Positions 19,936 to 30,656 of a DNA stretch of 64,000 nt are shown in pieces. The notes beneath the pieces are model-generated. The model was not told the origin of the DNA and searched no databases. It saw only the letters and a program-made list of their open reading frames with translations. This DNA is from Timema cristinae (taxonomy: Eukaryota; Arthropoda; Insecta; Phasmatodea; Timematidae): assembly GCA_039000515.1 (NCBI GenBank), contig JBCFYV010000219.1:186001-250000 (forward strand), given 5' to 3'. Numbering within the stretch: the first letter of the stretch is position 1; each line of letters starts with the position of its first letter. A program made the position numbers and the translations under genes.

Positions 19936-22594
19936 GTGCAACTACCTGAAATTGAAACACCACCTGAACCATTGAACGGTTTACTTATCGGCACGGATCC
20001 AGATTCTAACGTGTTCCTGAAGTCAATTCGAACATTCAATTCATGCTTTCAAATGACATCGTTCGGAGCAACAGAAATAGTTCGAAATACTAATGCAAAT
20101 GGTCAACAATACAATTCTACATTCAAAATCAGAGGCCAAGTTTATCATAAAATGGGCTCACTGCTGCCAATGCCATACGAACCACATAAATTTTTACAAA
20201 TCTACTTCATGGGCGGCGAGGATTCCGGAAGCGCACTTGCCAATCGCGTGAATGCACGTTGTGATTATAATAACCTTGATTCGTTTTATGCCAGACGCAT
20301 CGTCAGCGAGCTGGATGCTCTATTGAACGAGCACAACGAATTGTTGAAAATATTCAAATCACACATGCACAAATTACAAAGCGATAATCACGCTATCGTC
20401 ATTAATCCTGATAAAACACCAGCTGGAGAGCATATTCGTAGATTCAATGCACCCGTTGTTGATGACGTTGCTGGAATCATGGTTGGCGATCGTACAGGTG
20501 CACGAGAAATTGTGATTCGTAGAAGAAATAATAATCTTCAGTTCATTGCTGATACACATCGTTCATATGACGCTCTCCAATATCCGCTAATATTCTGGAA
20601 GGGACAAGACGGATATTGCATAAACATAAAACAACGAGATCCCGTATCAGGTACTTCATTGATTATGAATTTGATCATTAATCATTTAACAAAACAATTA
20701 AATTATTGAACGTAATTAATTTAAATTAATTTTTATGAATGTATTATTACAGGAGCTGAAACAAACAAGAACGTTAGCTCAAAGGATTATTATGCGTACC
20801 GATTAATGATTAGACGCGGCCTGGACAACGTCATTCTACGATGTCGTGAGCTTTGTCAACAATTCATGGTCGACATGTACGCGAAGATTGAGGGCGAACG
20901 ACTACGATACTTACGATATAATCAACTAAAGCTGCGTGCGGAAGAGTACATTCATTTGCGAGACGCTATCAACAACAACGCCGACGTCACCGAAATTGGT
21001 AACCATGTCATTTTACCATCATCGTACGTAGGCAGTCCACGTCATATGCAAGAATATATACAGGATGCTCTGACTTTCGTGCGCGAATATGGACGACCAT
21101 GTTTATTTATCACGTTCACATGTAATCCAAAATGGCCAGAGATTGCATCTTTGCTATTGCCTGGCCAAAATGCAATACATCGCCATGACATTACAGCACG
21201 TGTGTTCAGACAAAAGTTGAAGTCTTTAATAAGTTTCATTACTAAATTACATGTATTCGGTCCCACACGTTGCTGGCTGTATTCGGTTGAGTGGCAAAAG
21301 CGAGGATTACCTCATGCACACATTTTGGTTTGGTTAATCGACAAAATCCGTCCTGAAGAAATCGATAGTATCATTTCTGCGGAAATTCCAGATCCGTCCA
21401 CTGACCAACTGCTGTTTGATATTGTTACAACAAACATGATCCATGGTCCATGTGGTACTCTTAATAGTTCATCGCCTTGCATGGCAGATGGAAAATGTAC
21501 TAAAAATTTCCCTAAAGATTTTACTAATGATACGGTCACAAATGTCGACGGATACCCAATATATCGTCTAAGAAATCCCGATAATGGCGGACAATCATTT
21601 ATTAAAAATATCAGCAACACAGACATTGATATTGACAATCGTTGGGTGGTGCCATATTCGCCTCTGCTGAGCAAGACATACAATGCTCATATTAATGTTG
21701 AGTTCTGCAGTTCTGTGAAGAGCATCAAATACATTTGCAAGTCCATAAAGGCAGTGATATGGCTGTGTTTAGAGTGGAAAATACTAATGTGAATGCTCCT
21801 CCAGTGAATAAAAACGATGAAATAACGCTCTACCAAATTGGTCGGTACATCAGCTCCAATGAAGCTGCTTGGCGTATCTTTGGTTTTCCAATTCATGAAC
21901 GGGATCCAGCAGTTGTTCAGTTAGCCGTCCATCTTGAAAACGGTCAGCGTGTATTTTTCACGAACGAGACAGCGATTGATCGTGCAATAAATCCACCTAA
22001 AACTACACTCACTGAATTTTTTGAATTGTGTAATCGTGCGGATGATTTTGGTGCCTTTGCACAAACATTACTCTATTCACAAGTACCACGCTATTTCACA
22101 TGGACTCAAACAAAAACATGGATGCCCCGCAAGCAAGGCTCACCAGTTGCTGCATGTCTCAATTTATTTAAATCAAACGCCTGGGGCGATTATTTACAGT
22201 CAATCCAAGACACACTGAGTGCTTTTATCTTCGACTGTTGATGGTTAATGTTACTGGCCCATTATCATTTCAAGATACACGTAAAGTGAATGGGCAACAC
22301 TATCCAACGTATAAAGATGCATGCCTTGCGCTCGGCTTGCTGGAAGACGACAACCAGTGGGAATGTAGGCTTGCTGAAGCTGCATTGATTGAACTGTACA
22401 GCAATACAAATTCGTCTACTATTCGCTATAGTGTTGACTACATGTTTCCCAGCCCGAGCACAGATATTGTGGGATAATCACAAAGATTCAATGACTGATG
22501 ATATATTGCATCAACATCGTACACGGTGCCACGATCTAACCATAACATTCAGCAACGCAATGTACAATGAAGCATTGATTGCTATTGAGGATCT
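19936..22594 (+). pseudogene. Helitron Rep (HUH endonuclease) region with an intron and frameshifts
   Basis: The first exon (19936-20650) carries the conserved N-terminal Helitron region (FNSCFQMTSFGA, FKIRGQVYHKMGSLLP, RRIVSELDALL). Frame is kept across a putative intron into 20753-21792, the Helitron-like Rep: FITFTCNPKWPEI, and the HUH motif EWQKRGLPHAHILVW near 21290-21335. At about 21740 four bases appear lost: the reading jumps from KYICKS to VHKGSDMAVF, removing the motif where the catalytic tyrosine is expected. 21735-22190 continues (LYQIGRYISSNEAAWRI). Further shifts lie near 22150-22190, 22420 and 22625. The Rep is therefore inactive as it stands. Confidence 0.85.
20651..20752 (+). 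other. Putative 102-bp spliceosomal intron in the Helitron ORF
   Basis: The boundary reads TATCAG|GTACTTCATT...TATTATTACAG|GAGCTG. Removing it joins DPVS to GAETNKNVSSKDYYAYR in frame (phase 1), where the unspliced frame hits a stop. Canonical GT/AG ends, an AT-rich interior and exact frame rescue all support an intron. Confidence 0.75.
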
Positions 22595-24112
22595 TTGCAT
22601 TGTCATTGCCAACTTACCACTCAGTCTTTCAGTATGAATTCGCCAAATCGAACTGCATCTGATTTAATGAATACTGAAATGAATCGTGAACTGCAGTACA
22701 GTACTGTAGAAATGGCAGCGATTGTTGCCCGCAATGTCCCACTAATGAATGAGGAACAAAGAACCATTTATGATCGCATTATGCTCGCAGTTTCAGCTGG
22801 ACAAGGTGGGTTCTTCTTTTTGGATGCACCGGGTGGAACTGGCAAAACATTCGTTATTTCGCTAATTCTTGCTGAAATACGATCAAATAATGGCATCGCA
22901 TTGGCCGTTGCATCATCGGGCATTGCAGCAACTTTATTGGATGGAGGCAGAACAGCTCATTCAGTATTTAAGCTGCCACTAAATATTCAGAATAACCCTG
23001 ACGCAGTATACAACATTAAGAAACAATCGTCCATGGCCACCGTGCTGAAACAGTGTAAAATTATCATCTGGGATGAATGTACTATGGCACACAAACATTC
23101 GCTTGAGGCGTTGAACAGGACATTGAAAGATATTAAAAACACCGACAAACTATTTGGCGGAACTCTGTTGGTCCTTTCAGGTGATTTCAGGCAAACACTT
23201 CCAGTCATTCCACGTTCAACATACGCTGATGAGATCAACGCTTGCTTAAAATCATCTCCATTGTGGCGTAATGTTGAAAAAGTACAGCTGAAAGTAAATA
23301 TGCGCGTTCAAATGCTTCAAGATCCATCCGCTGAAACATTTTCAAAACAATTCTTAGATATCGGAGATGGAAAAGTTGCTATAGATGAACCTGGATACGT
23401 AAAATTACCGACCGATTTCTGCACAATCGCTGATTCGCAAGATACTCTCATTGAACAAATATTTCCCGATGTACACACACAGTACATAAATCATGAGTGG
23501 CTTGCAGAAAGAGCAATTTTAGCGGCAAAAAATGTAGACGTTGACAATTTAAATCTGAAGATACAAATGTTGTTGCCAGGGAACTTGGTATCATATAAAT
23601 CTATTGATACAGTTTGCGACGACAGCGAAGCAGTAAATTTTCCCACAGAGTTTTTGAACTCACTGGATTTGCCAGGCATGCCACCGCATAATTTACAATT
23701 AAAGGTTGGATCTGCGATTATCTTGCTTCGTAATTTGAACCCGCCCCGGCTGTGCAACGGTACGCGATTAGTCATTCAAAAATTAATGAAAAACGTGATC
23801 GAAGCCAGCATTTTAAATGGAAAGTTCCGAGGTGAAAATATATTAATACCACGGATTCCTATTATACCTACAGATGTGCCAATTCAATTCAAACGTATTC
23901 AGTTTCCGATTAGATTGGCATTTGCAATGACTATCAACAAATCCCAAGGTCAAACGATGTCTATTTGTGGCTTAGATTTGAGAACACCATGTTTTTCACA
24001 CGGACAATTATACGTGGCATGCTCTCGAGTGGGTAAACCATCCAGTTTGTTTGTGTTAGCTAAAGATGGACTAACAAAAAATATTGTTCACGCTATAGCA
24101 TTAAGAGATTGA
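22595..24112 (+). CDS. Helitron helicase domain (Pif1-like, SF1B)
   Basis: The open frame of 505 residues encodes the DNA helicase half of the RepHel protein, which unwinds the strand during rolling-circle transposition. Visible motifs are LMNEEQRTIYDRI (Q-motif region), the Walker A loop APGGTGKTF near residue 80, Walker B IIWDECTMAHK, motif III LVLSGDFRQTLPVIP, and motifs V/VI MTINKSQGQTMS and LYVACSRVG near the C-terminus. All helicase motifs look intact. In a complete element this would be the C-terminal part of one long protein; here a frameshift near 22625 separates it from Rep. The Met at 22595 is just the first available one, so the true start is upstream. Confidence 0.9.
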   Translation: MHCHCQLTTQSFSMNSPNRTASDLMNTEMNRELQYSTVEMAAIVARNVPLMNEEQRTIYDRIMLAVSAGQGGFFFLDAPGGTGKTFVISLILAEIRSNNGIALAVASSGIAATLLDGGRTAHSVFKLPLNIQNNPDAVYNIKKQSSMATVLKQCKIIIWDECTMAHKHSLEALNRTLKDIKNTDKLFGGTLLVLSGDFRQTLPVIPRSTYADEINACLKSSPLWRNVEKVQLKVNMRVQMLQDPSAETFSKQFLDIGDGKVAIDEPGYVKLPTDFCTIADSQDTLIEQIFPDVHTQYINHEWLAERAILAAKNVDVDNLNLKIQMLLPGNLVSYKSIDTVCDDSEAVNFPTEFLNSLDLPGMPPHNLQLKVGSAIILLRNLNPPRLCNGTRLVIQKLMKNVIEASILNGKFRGENILIPRIPIIPTDVPIQFKRIQFPIRLAFAMTINKSQGQTMSICGLDLRTPCFSHGQLYVACSRVGKPSSLFVLAKDGLTKNIVHAIALRD

Positions 24113-24337
24113 TATTGTTTGTTAGTGTTACTGTCGTAATTGATTAATTAATGATATATAATTTTAAGGAATAAATTATAATAACTTAAAAATAATGTTT
24201 GCCTTTTGTTATTTTTATATTCCCTCATCGTTCACAGCGCTCCATGCCTATTTCACGCATATACCACATTCTTACACACTTACAATAAGTAAGCTATTTT
24301 TTGTCTACACTAGAAATTACTTAAAAATTATTTATAT

Positions 24338-24366
24338 GGCAAAACAACGTTTGCCGGGTCAGCTAG
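24338..24366 (+). other. Helitron 3' terminus: hairpin plus CTAG
   Basis: The stem GGCAAA (24338-24343) pairs with TTTGCC (24350-24355) over a 6-base loop. CTAG follows at 24363-24366 with T at 24367. This is the termination signal known for Helitrons. Confidence 0.85.

Positions 24367-24396
<30 letters not shown>
24367..24396. repeat. (TA)n microsatellite at the Helitron insertion site
   Basis: An almost pure TA run follows the Helitron end directly, consistent with insertion into AT-rich sequence. Confidence 0.9.
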
Positions 24397-24398
<2 letters not shown>

Positions 24399-24399
24399 T

Positions 24400-25243
24400 A
24401 TCTTTAATATTGTAATGGTTTTTTGTATCTATTAGTTACCCTGTAACTTTGTATATTGCCGCCGTGTCGTCATTTATCATGGTCAAAGGTAGTTGGCTGA
24501 CTGATATGTGATTGTATGGACGCCATGTTTGGTATTAAAGTCTTTACTTTAGAGTCATGTAAATTTTCTTGGGATGATGTGTTTACATAAAATTCCTCAC
24601 GTTAAACTTTGGTCAATTTTGGCTTTAAAGATGAAAATATTTATGTATTAACGCCTTCCGATTTATACCTGGGGAAAATATATTTATATTGAAGTTATGT
24701 TTATTTAATGTTTCTTATTTCGGACCTCCTTTTTTTTAATATCTTATAAAATATTATGTTTAACTTCGAACTTCAACTTTATAAACTAAACAATATTACT
24801 AAATTTGTAATTCTATTTATGTATCATCCATGTTTTATTTACAAATAAACCAAATACTGTTATTCTCTTGGAAGTCCTTAACCTATTATCACGCTTCCTA
24901 ATTAGTTAAAGTGGTTACACCACAAGCTTTCAGATGCTCCAGTTGAATGGCCTGTTTTCAAGCTCTACTGGTCAGTTTTTTTTGCCAAAAAAAGTTCTTA
25001 TAGAACACTGTCAAGCTCTGACGTACTTATCAATATTCTCAGTTTTTAGCGTGCTCGCACAAGTGGCACAATTAATCTTATTAAAACATTTTTTCGCAGT
25101 ATGTCCGGCAAAGTAGTAGACTGCACAATCTTTAAGTGTTGTGTCTTTTCTTGAGATAATATTTTCCCCAATATTTTCTGAAATACAAAAATAATCATAA
25201 TATACTATTTGCTTAGCTAGAATTATATAAATCCATATAGTTT
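24400..25243. other. Non-coding, possibly a decayed Tigger-like fragment
   Basis: The order GTAACCCTGTAAC...TATTGCCGCC...GGTCAAAGGTAGTTGG...CAAGCTTTCAG near 24435-24935 resembles the left part of the Tigger-like element at 37930-38010 (GTAACAGTGAC...TATTGCCGCC...GTCAGTTTGGTC...AAAGCTTTCAG). No protein coding is seen. Confidence 0.3.
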
Positions 25244-25989
25244 TGTAACCCTAGCTCTAAAATTAGAGGGGCCCAAATTCACGAAAAGAAAATATAATCT
25301 AATGTTATTTAAAAATGTAAATAAACAAATAGGAGTGAGCAGTGTGAGTTACTGTTTTGACAATGCTGGGTACATAATACGTCCCCACGCCCCCCGTGCA
25401 CGCAACTTAATCCTAGATGCGGAAAAAACTACGGTCCTCCTTCAAAGATATATAAATATTATATAGATAGGATAAAGTTGAAACAAAAAAAAAGGTGCCT
25501 GGATAGTGTACTTTCCTAAACCTAGGGATAACATGGCTTAAATATAGTATTAAAAAATAGCAAGTTTATTAAATATATGCCAAATTTTAACAAAATGCAT
25601 ATATTTAGAAGAAATTTAAACTTGTTACGCATAGATACAATAAACAGCAATGACCACCGTTTACAATTCGTAAGAATTGCGAAATATTACATTAAGACCG
25701 TTCAAATGATCAGCTAAATACCGTTCAAATGATCGGGTAAATAACTATCTTCAATAATAACAGATAGTAAGGAAAATCTTTAAACTATATTCTATCATAG
25801 CTCACATTTTCCACAGAATTATATATTACTCTTAAAATCTAAAGTTTAATCACGGTGACAAAAAAACCAATCCATACATTTTATCAAATCTTAATTAGCC
25901 GTAAAGAGCGTAAGTCCTAAATTATATAGCAGACCATCATATCGAATATGAGCGACTATAATCATCGATATTTCCAAAAGGAAAATATT

Positions 25990-26492
25990 TCATACAAAAT
26001 TAAATGTTTTTATTTAAATACCATAGGAGTATTACGCAAAACAAAGTTAATTCAATGTCTATTAATACAAAGCATAATGCACAGCATCACTAAATTTGAA
26101 TATTTCTATATAATATTATTAATGAACTCTCATAAGTAAAACATTACCAAATTAAATGTGAAATCTAATTCACAAGTTAAGTAGTTCAAAGTTGATTCAA
26201 TTTTTATAAATGCCAACCATAACGCATAACATTACTAACTTTGAATAATACGATATAATATTATTAATGAATTCTCCCAAATAAAACATTACCAAATTAA
26301 ATGTGAAATATAATTCACAAGTTAAGCAGTTCAAAGTTAATTCAATTTTTATAAATGCCAAGCATAACGCATAACATTACTAACTTTGAATATTCTGACA
26401 TAATGTTATTAATGAACTCTCCCAATTAAATCATTAACAAATTAATTGTGAAATACAAATCCCAAGTTAAGTAGTTCAAAGTTAATTCATGT
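25990..26492. repeat. 145-bp tandem repeat, three clear copies
   Basis: The phase marker AGCATAATGC / ACCATAACGC / AGCATAACGC occurs at 26071, 26216 and 26361, exactly 145 bp apart. Surrounding units (ACATTACCAAATTAAATGTGAA, AAGTTAAGTAGTTCAAAGTT) repeat at the same spacing. A more decayed partial unit precedes at about 25990-26060. Confidence 0.9.
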
Positions 26493-26748
26493 TCTAGGAA
26501 ACGAAGAATAATACTGAACTTCTAATTTATAAAAAAAAATGGCCGAAAGAGAATTTTGAATAATTACAAATTTATCATTACGCCAAAAGTGGATTTCTCC
26601 TTACATTTTAAATAAGTCCTTGAAGCCTCGGCTTCGTCTTACTACTTCCAGGTCAAGTCCAAGAGTGCAGTCTTTTTTCATGGACGGTCTTTTATACGAT
26701 GCACAAAACTCGTTGAACAGGTGAGGTGGGATCAAAGAGTTTAACACA

Positions 26749-26763
26749 GGGGGGGGGGGGGGG
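26749..26763. repeat. Run of 15 G
   Basis: An uninterrupted G homopolymer. Its length is likely unstable in the genome and error-prone in sequencing. Confidence 0.9.
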
Positions 26764-27057
26764 ACGTGCGTGACAACGATAACGTCTATTTTATTCTCGA
26801 AACGACTGGGTGGTACTGGCCCCTTCTACAATGGCATCTCTTCTCTTCTCATGGTCATTGGGTTGGCATTGAGCATGGCAGCGGTCTCTAGCGGGCGAAG
26901 TTTGATTCTCCGCTCGGAGCTGGCAGTTGTTCGCGGGCTGATAATGTGGCCAGACGTGTTGTTATTAGTTCGTTCATAGCCTGGACGGTGAGTTTGGTTA
27001 AGTGTAGTTGTTGATGACTTGCCCATTTTTATTTGACTTGTAGCTTAAATTGCTACA

Positions 27058-27789
27058 GTTTATTATTGAACATTGCCATTTCCAATATTAACTTAGCTGA
27101 AATATTTTCAAGTAACTTCCTTTTCAATATTACCTGAAATTTTTTCAGATGGATTTAAAGATGACATGTGGGATTTTTCCAAAGCTGTGGTCGATGATAA
27201 TACACCACTTTTACCTTTAAATGCACAGCCACCATTGTCAAATATTGTTAGATATTTGTGGCTAATATTGACTGCATAGAAATATAATTATTTCTTCATT
27301 TTAGAAATTAAATAGTTAATACATTTTATTTACACATTAATAATTTTGAATAAACTTCCCTTAGTTTTAATTCTATAATAATATATTTACTGTCCCCTTC
27401 TGATTATAATTTAGTATTCACACAAAGGTAGCTTTCCATATTTTGACCTTTTTATAGTTTACATTTTAAATTTAATTTCTACTTACTGCAATACATTTTT
27501 ATATATTCTTTTATTGGCTTTTAACTGGCAGGGATCTGTGTAACGGAGACTTGTACGTCTTCCCATAACATGAATCGCAAACTTACCGGGACCGTTTTAA
27601 TAGTGTTTAATTAATGATTTTACACTAATTTTATTTAATAGTAATTAATATGCAATATTGTCTGGCATACTTTACTATTATCATTATCATCATAGCAAGA
27701 ATATTCCGATAAAATAAATACTAGCACTTAGATCACAAAAATCTTATAGTAATGGCAAATATATTCTACAATACATTGACAGAATTACC
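27058..27789. other. AT-rich stretch, no recognised gene
   Basis: No clear coding is seen on either strand. A minus-strand AATTTCAGGTAATATTG near 27135-27155 mimics the CATTTCAGGTAATTCTG at the end of the P-element remnant, so this may be its decayed 3' flank. Confidence 0.4.
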
Positions 27790-28759
27790 TGAAATGTCTT
27801 CTTGAGGGTCGTCCTGAATTTTTTCAAGAGACAATGTATTTTCTCTTTCTTCACTGTTCTGTTGCAATAGTGTAAGATTTAAGGTTTCATCTTCATATGC
27901 CTCACAGTTTGCCGATTGAGGGGATACACAATCTCACATACATATTATGTTGTAGGTTAAGTTTGAATTGTCAGATTTCTATAATAACTACATCGCTCCT
28001 GTATTACCGAAAATAGATTTTCTAAGGGATCTTGTTGAAGTCTTGAAGTAAGGAGGAAATTAATTCCATCCCGTTGGAGGTTCTTCTAGACTGCTATAAT
28101 ACTCACTAAAGTTAAGCGAAGCTTATGAAATGTGGGTGAAGTTTTTTATTTCCATCTGCAAGTTTCCACAGGCTAACCCAAACGATCGCCGTTCTTAAAT
28201 TCTCTTCGATTTGAATGTTCGTGTCCGAAAGAGGTTTTCTATGTGGATTTGGATCTGTTGGAGATCTATTTAAATTATCAAACAAATCATTAATTTTTTG
28301 AACAAAATTGGCAGTTGCTATAATTTATTCTTTATTTATACAGTCGTTTGTGGAAGAATGTGTCTTAAGTGCAGAATAAACGGAGTGGATAAATATTTGA
28401 GCAGTCAATTTAACGTTCATTTTGTCAAATGGCCCAGGATGAACATGTTTTTCACTAGTTTGGGAGCTGCCCTGACTGTCTTTGATAAGCTGTTGGTGAC
28501 CTGGCGGTCTAGGGGTAAGGTGTCAGACTTCTATGCTGGCGGCCGGGGTTCAATCCTCGGTCCCGGCACAGATTTATATGATTACCAAACCCTTCCTTTA
28601 CCTCTGACAAGACATCTTGTGAAAGTGGGAAATGCCAGGCCTCCACCGTGGTTCGGATTCAACGTTAAACTGTAGGTCCTTCATTTCATCTCACAATCAC
28701 CCTACCATTTCACATTAGCGTAATTGCGTATAACCCGAACGGGTAGTAAGACGCGGTGC

Positions 28760-28795
<36 letters not shown>

Positions 28796-30063
28796 TAAGT
28801 TGTCACTTATTGCCAAACTTTCTATAGCCTCCCATGTTATATTTCTCTTAATCAAGAAATCTGTAGTTATAAGATTATTTCTTATACATTTCAAAAGATA
28901 GGGTACGTCAAAAATTATAAAAATGTTGTGTTCTTTAAGCAAAAAATAGGGCTGTTCCAAACTCACGCCGAGGTTTTCGATTACTTTTTGATTTGAGACA
29001 TACTGGTCACAAACTGTAGCTCTTACTTTAAAACCAAATCAAGAAGAATCAACTAAACGTGTCTCATTGGGCCAGATGATAGAAAGTATGCAAATTGAAT
29101 GTTCCAGGAGTAAAGTAAACCCCATACCATAAAGACAAGAGCTTGCGATGCAAGAGACTTACTCCTACCTAACTGGCCAAAATCTTGTCTGCCTTCTTCG
29201 AGGTTCATTTGTGAATTATAGTTGAGCCACTTTTTGATAGTCATTTCATCAAATAAAAAACACATTCTTTCTCGTACGCTGACATGCATTTCACTTTGTT
29301 TTAGTTATTCCTTAACTTCCTCTGAAATTCCTGGCCCAATGTTAATCATACTAACACACCTTCGTACAGTTTTCTCACTAGGTAATTTAAACCCTTGATT
29401 CAGCCAAGATGTGTACAAAGAAGGGGATTTGTAAAATGTCTAAATAGCGAAATATCTTTCATCTTTTTCCCATAGTATGCGTCTTTTGTGGTTGAGCTGC
29501 ATTTTAATTAATGTGTAGGGTACCCCCGACACATGTTCGCTTATCAATAATGGATTTTTTTTGTGACGGTGAAAATGTAATTAGCTTCTCTTTCCATCAA
29601 GAAGTAATGTTGTTTCTGTAAGTTACCTCCTAAGATTTATTTATCTTGGAGTTGTATCGCTGCCTTGTAATGTTTCACTACTTATGACAGCAGAGGAACA
29701 AACATTTTTGTGAGATAAAAGGACTGTTTTATTTTTGGGGGGAGCTAATGGTTCTCTCTCAGATGCTCTAACACAAATATTTTCTGTGTTAATTCTCTTA
29801 GTGGTTGTAGAGCTAATTTCTCCTGGAGTTGGTGGATATTCACAGTTATTGAAAGATTCTAATACTTTTGTTTCGGGAGGAACACTATTATTTCATGCGG
29901 TTCATACATAAGGGGTGTTGCAAAATAATTCAAAGACTTTTTTAATTCATTTTTAAATTGATCACCGGAAAAGTGATTTAAGCACACAACTCTTTTTGCA
30001 AGTTGTTTATCTGTTAGTTCTAGGAGAGCCTCATTACCAGAGTGTAGCACCCAATCTAGACAT
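27790..30063 (-). pseudogene. P-element/THAP9-like transposase, decayed
   Basis: Read on the minus strand in order: a THAP-finger remnant (about 30063-29870: CLDWVLHSGNEALLELTDKQ, VVCLNHFSGDQF), a linker, the helix-turn-helix region at 29500-29300 (YKSPSLYTSWLNQGFKLPSE, VRRCVSMINIGPGI), the first catalytic region at 29289-29053 (LFDEMTIKKWLNYN, SQALVFMVWGLLYSWN, AYFLSSGPM) and IFDVPYLLKCIRNNLI at about 28920. A SINE interrupts, then PGPFDKMNVKLTAQIF (about 28450), NDLFDNLNRSPTDPNPHRKP, and the C-terminal RLQQDPLENLFSVIQ near 28040. An acidic tail ends at a GT splice site near 27790. Many frameshifts and stops make it non-functional. The set and order of motifs is that of P-element transposase and its THAP9 relatives. 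Confidence 0.85.
28490..28792 (+). mobile_element. tRNA-derived SINE inserted in the P-element remnant
   Basis: The tRNA-like head contains GGCGGTCTAGGGGTAAGG and the B box GGTTCAATCC (28547-28556). The body includes GTGAAAGTGGGAAATGCCAG and CCTACCATTTCAC. The tail is GCGTATAACCCGAACGGGTA then GTAAGACGCGGTGC and (TAA)n. TGATAAG flanks it at 28483-28489 and 28793-28799. Removing the insert restores the P-element reading LAISDNLSKTVRAAPK, which confirms the boundary. Confidence 0.85.
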
Positions 30064-30656
30064 CTATAACAGAGATGATAATAATTGATAGCCTTAATAA
30101 GCTTGTGATCTACCCCCAACATTATCCCACACAAATAACGCACAGAGATAAGCACAAGAGAGTTATACATTTTATTTCGAAAATAACATGATACAGCCAA
30201 TGAGGTAGAGGCACATAAGAGTTAAAGCACAAGCGAGGATATAAGCCAGGTGGGACACAAGGGTTGCCGCAAAGGCCAGATGGGCACTATTATTATTATT
30301 GTTTAAAGGCCCATCGACACATCTAGGTCATTAGGGCCTTGAAATATATTAAAAACATAATAAAATCCCCATAGGGGAAAGAGATAAAACATTCACCATC
30401 TGAGACACTCCATAGGAGTGCTCAAATGGACTATTGGTATAAATTAAGTGATACACCTGCTAAAAAAAAAACCACAAGTGTATCACTCCAATAAAAAGAC
30501 AAAACAAACATATTAATATATAACACGTTAAAAAGACAAAACATGTTAAAATGATAATACACTAAAAAGACAAAACAACATGTTAAATTGTAATAAAACT
30601 GTTAAAAAGATCTCAATGTGAGATAATATCCAAAAGAGCCACTTTATAAAAGTGAC

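Larger units (their letters stand above)
19928..24366 (+). mobile_element. Helitron, 5' truncated at LINE C, 3' end intact
   Basis: Coding for Rep/helicase runs 19936-24112. The 3' terminus has the hallmark layout: a hairpin GGCAAA...TTTGCC (24338-24355), a short spacer and CTAG (24363-24366) followed by T. Helitrons insert between A and T and end in CTRR, which fits. The 5' end is missing because sequence switches to the LINE C 5' terminus at 19927/19928. No Helitron sequence was recognised on the far side of the LINE pile. Confidence 0.88.
25244..27057. mobile_element. Solo LTR 2 (TG...CA, duplication GTTT)
   Basis: The segment starts TGTAACCCTAGC and ends TTGCTACA. It is flanked by GTTT at 25240-25243 and 27058-27061 (AGTTT if 5 bp). 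It has no gag-pol. It contains a 145-bp tandem repeat, the recurrent GCCAAAA-GAATTTT-type motifs near 26540-26600 and a run of 15 G at 26749-26763. The LTR call rests on the ends, the duplication and likeness to LTR 1 and LTR 3. At 1.8 kb it is long for an LTR. Confidence 0.5.

Noticed and set aside
25990..26492. CRISPR-like array
   Set aside because: The repeats are contiguous 145-bp units without unique spacers, in a eukaryotic transposon setting.
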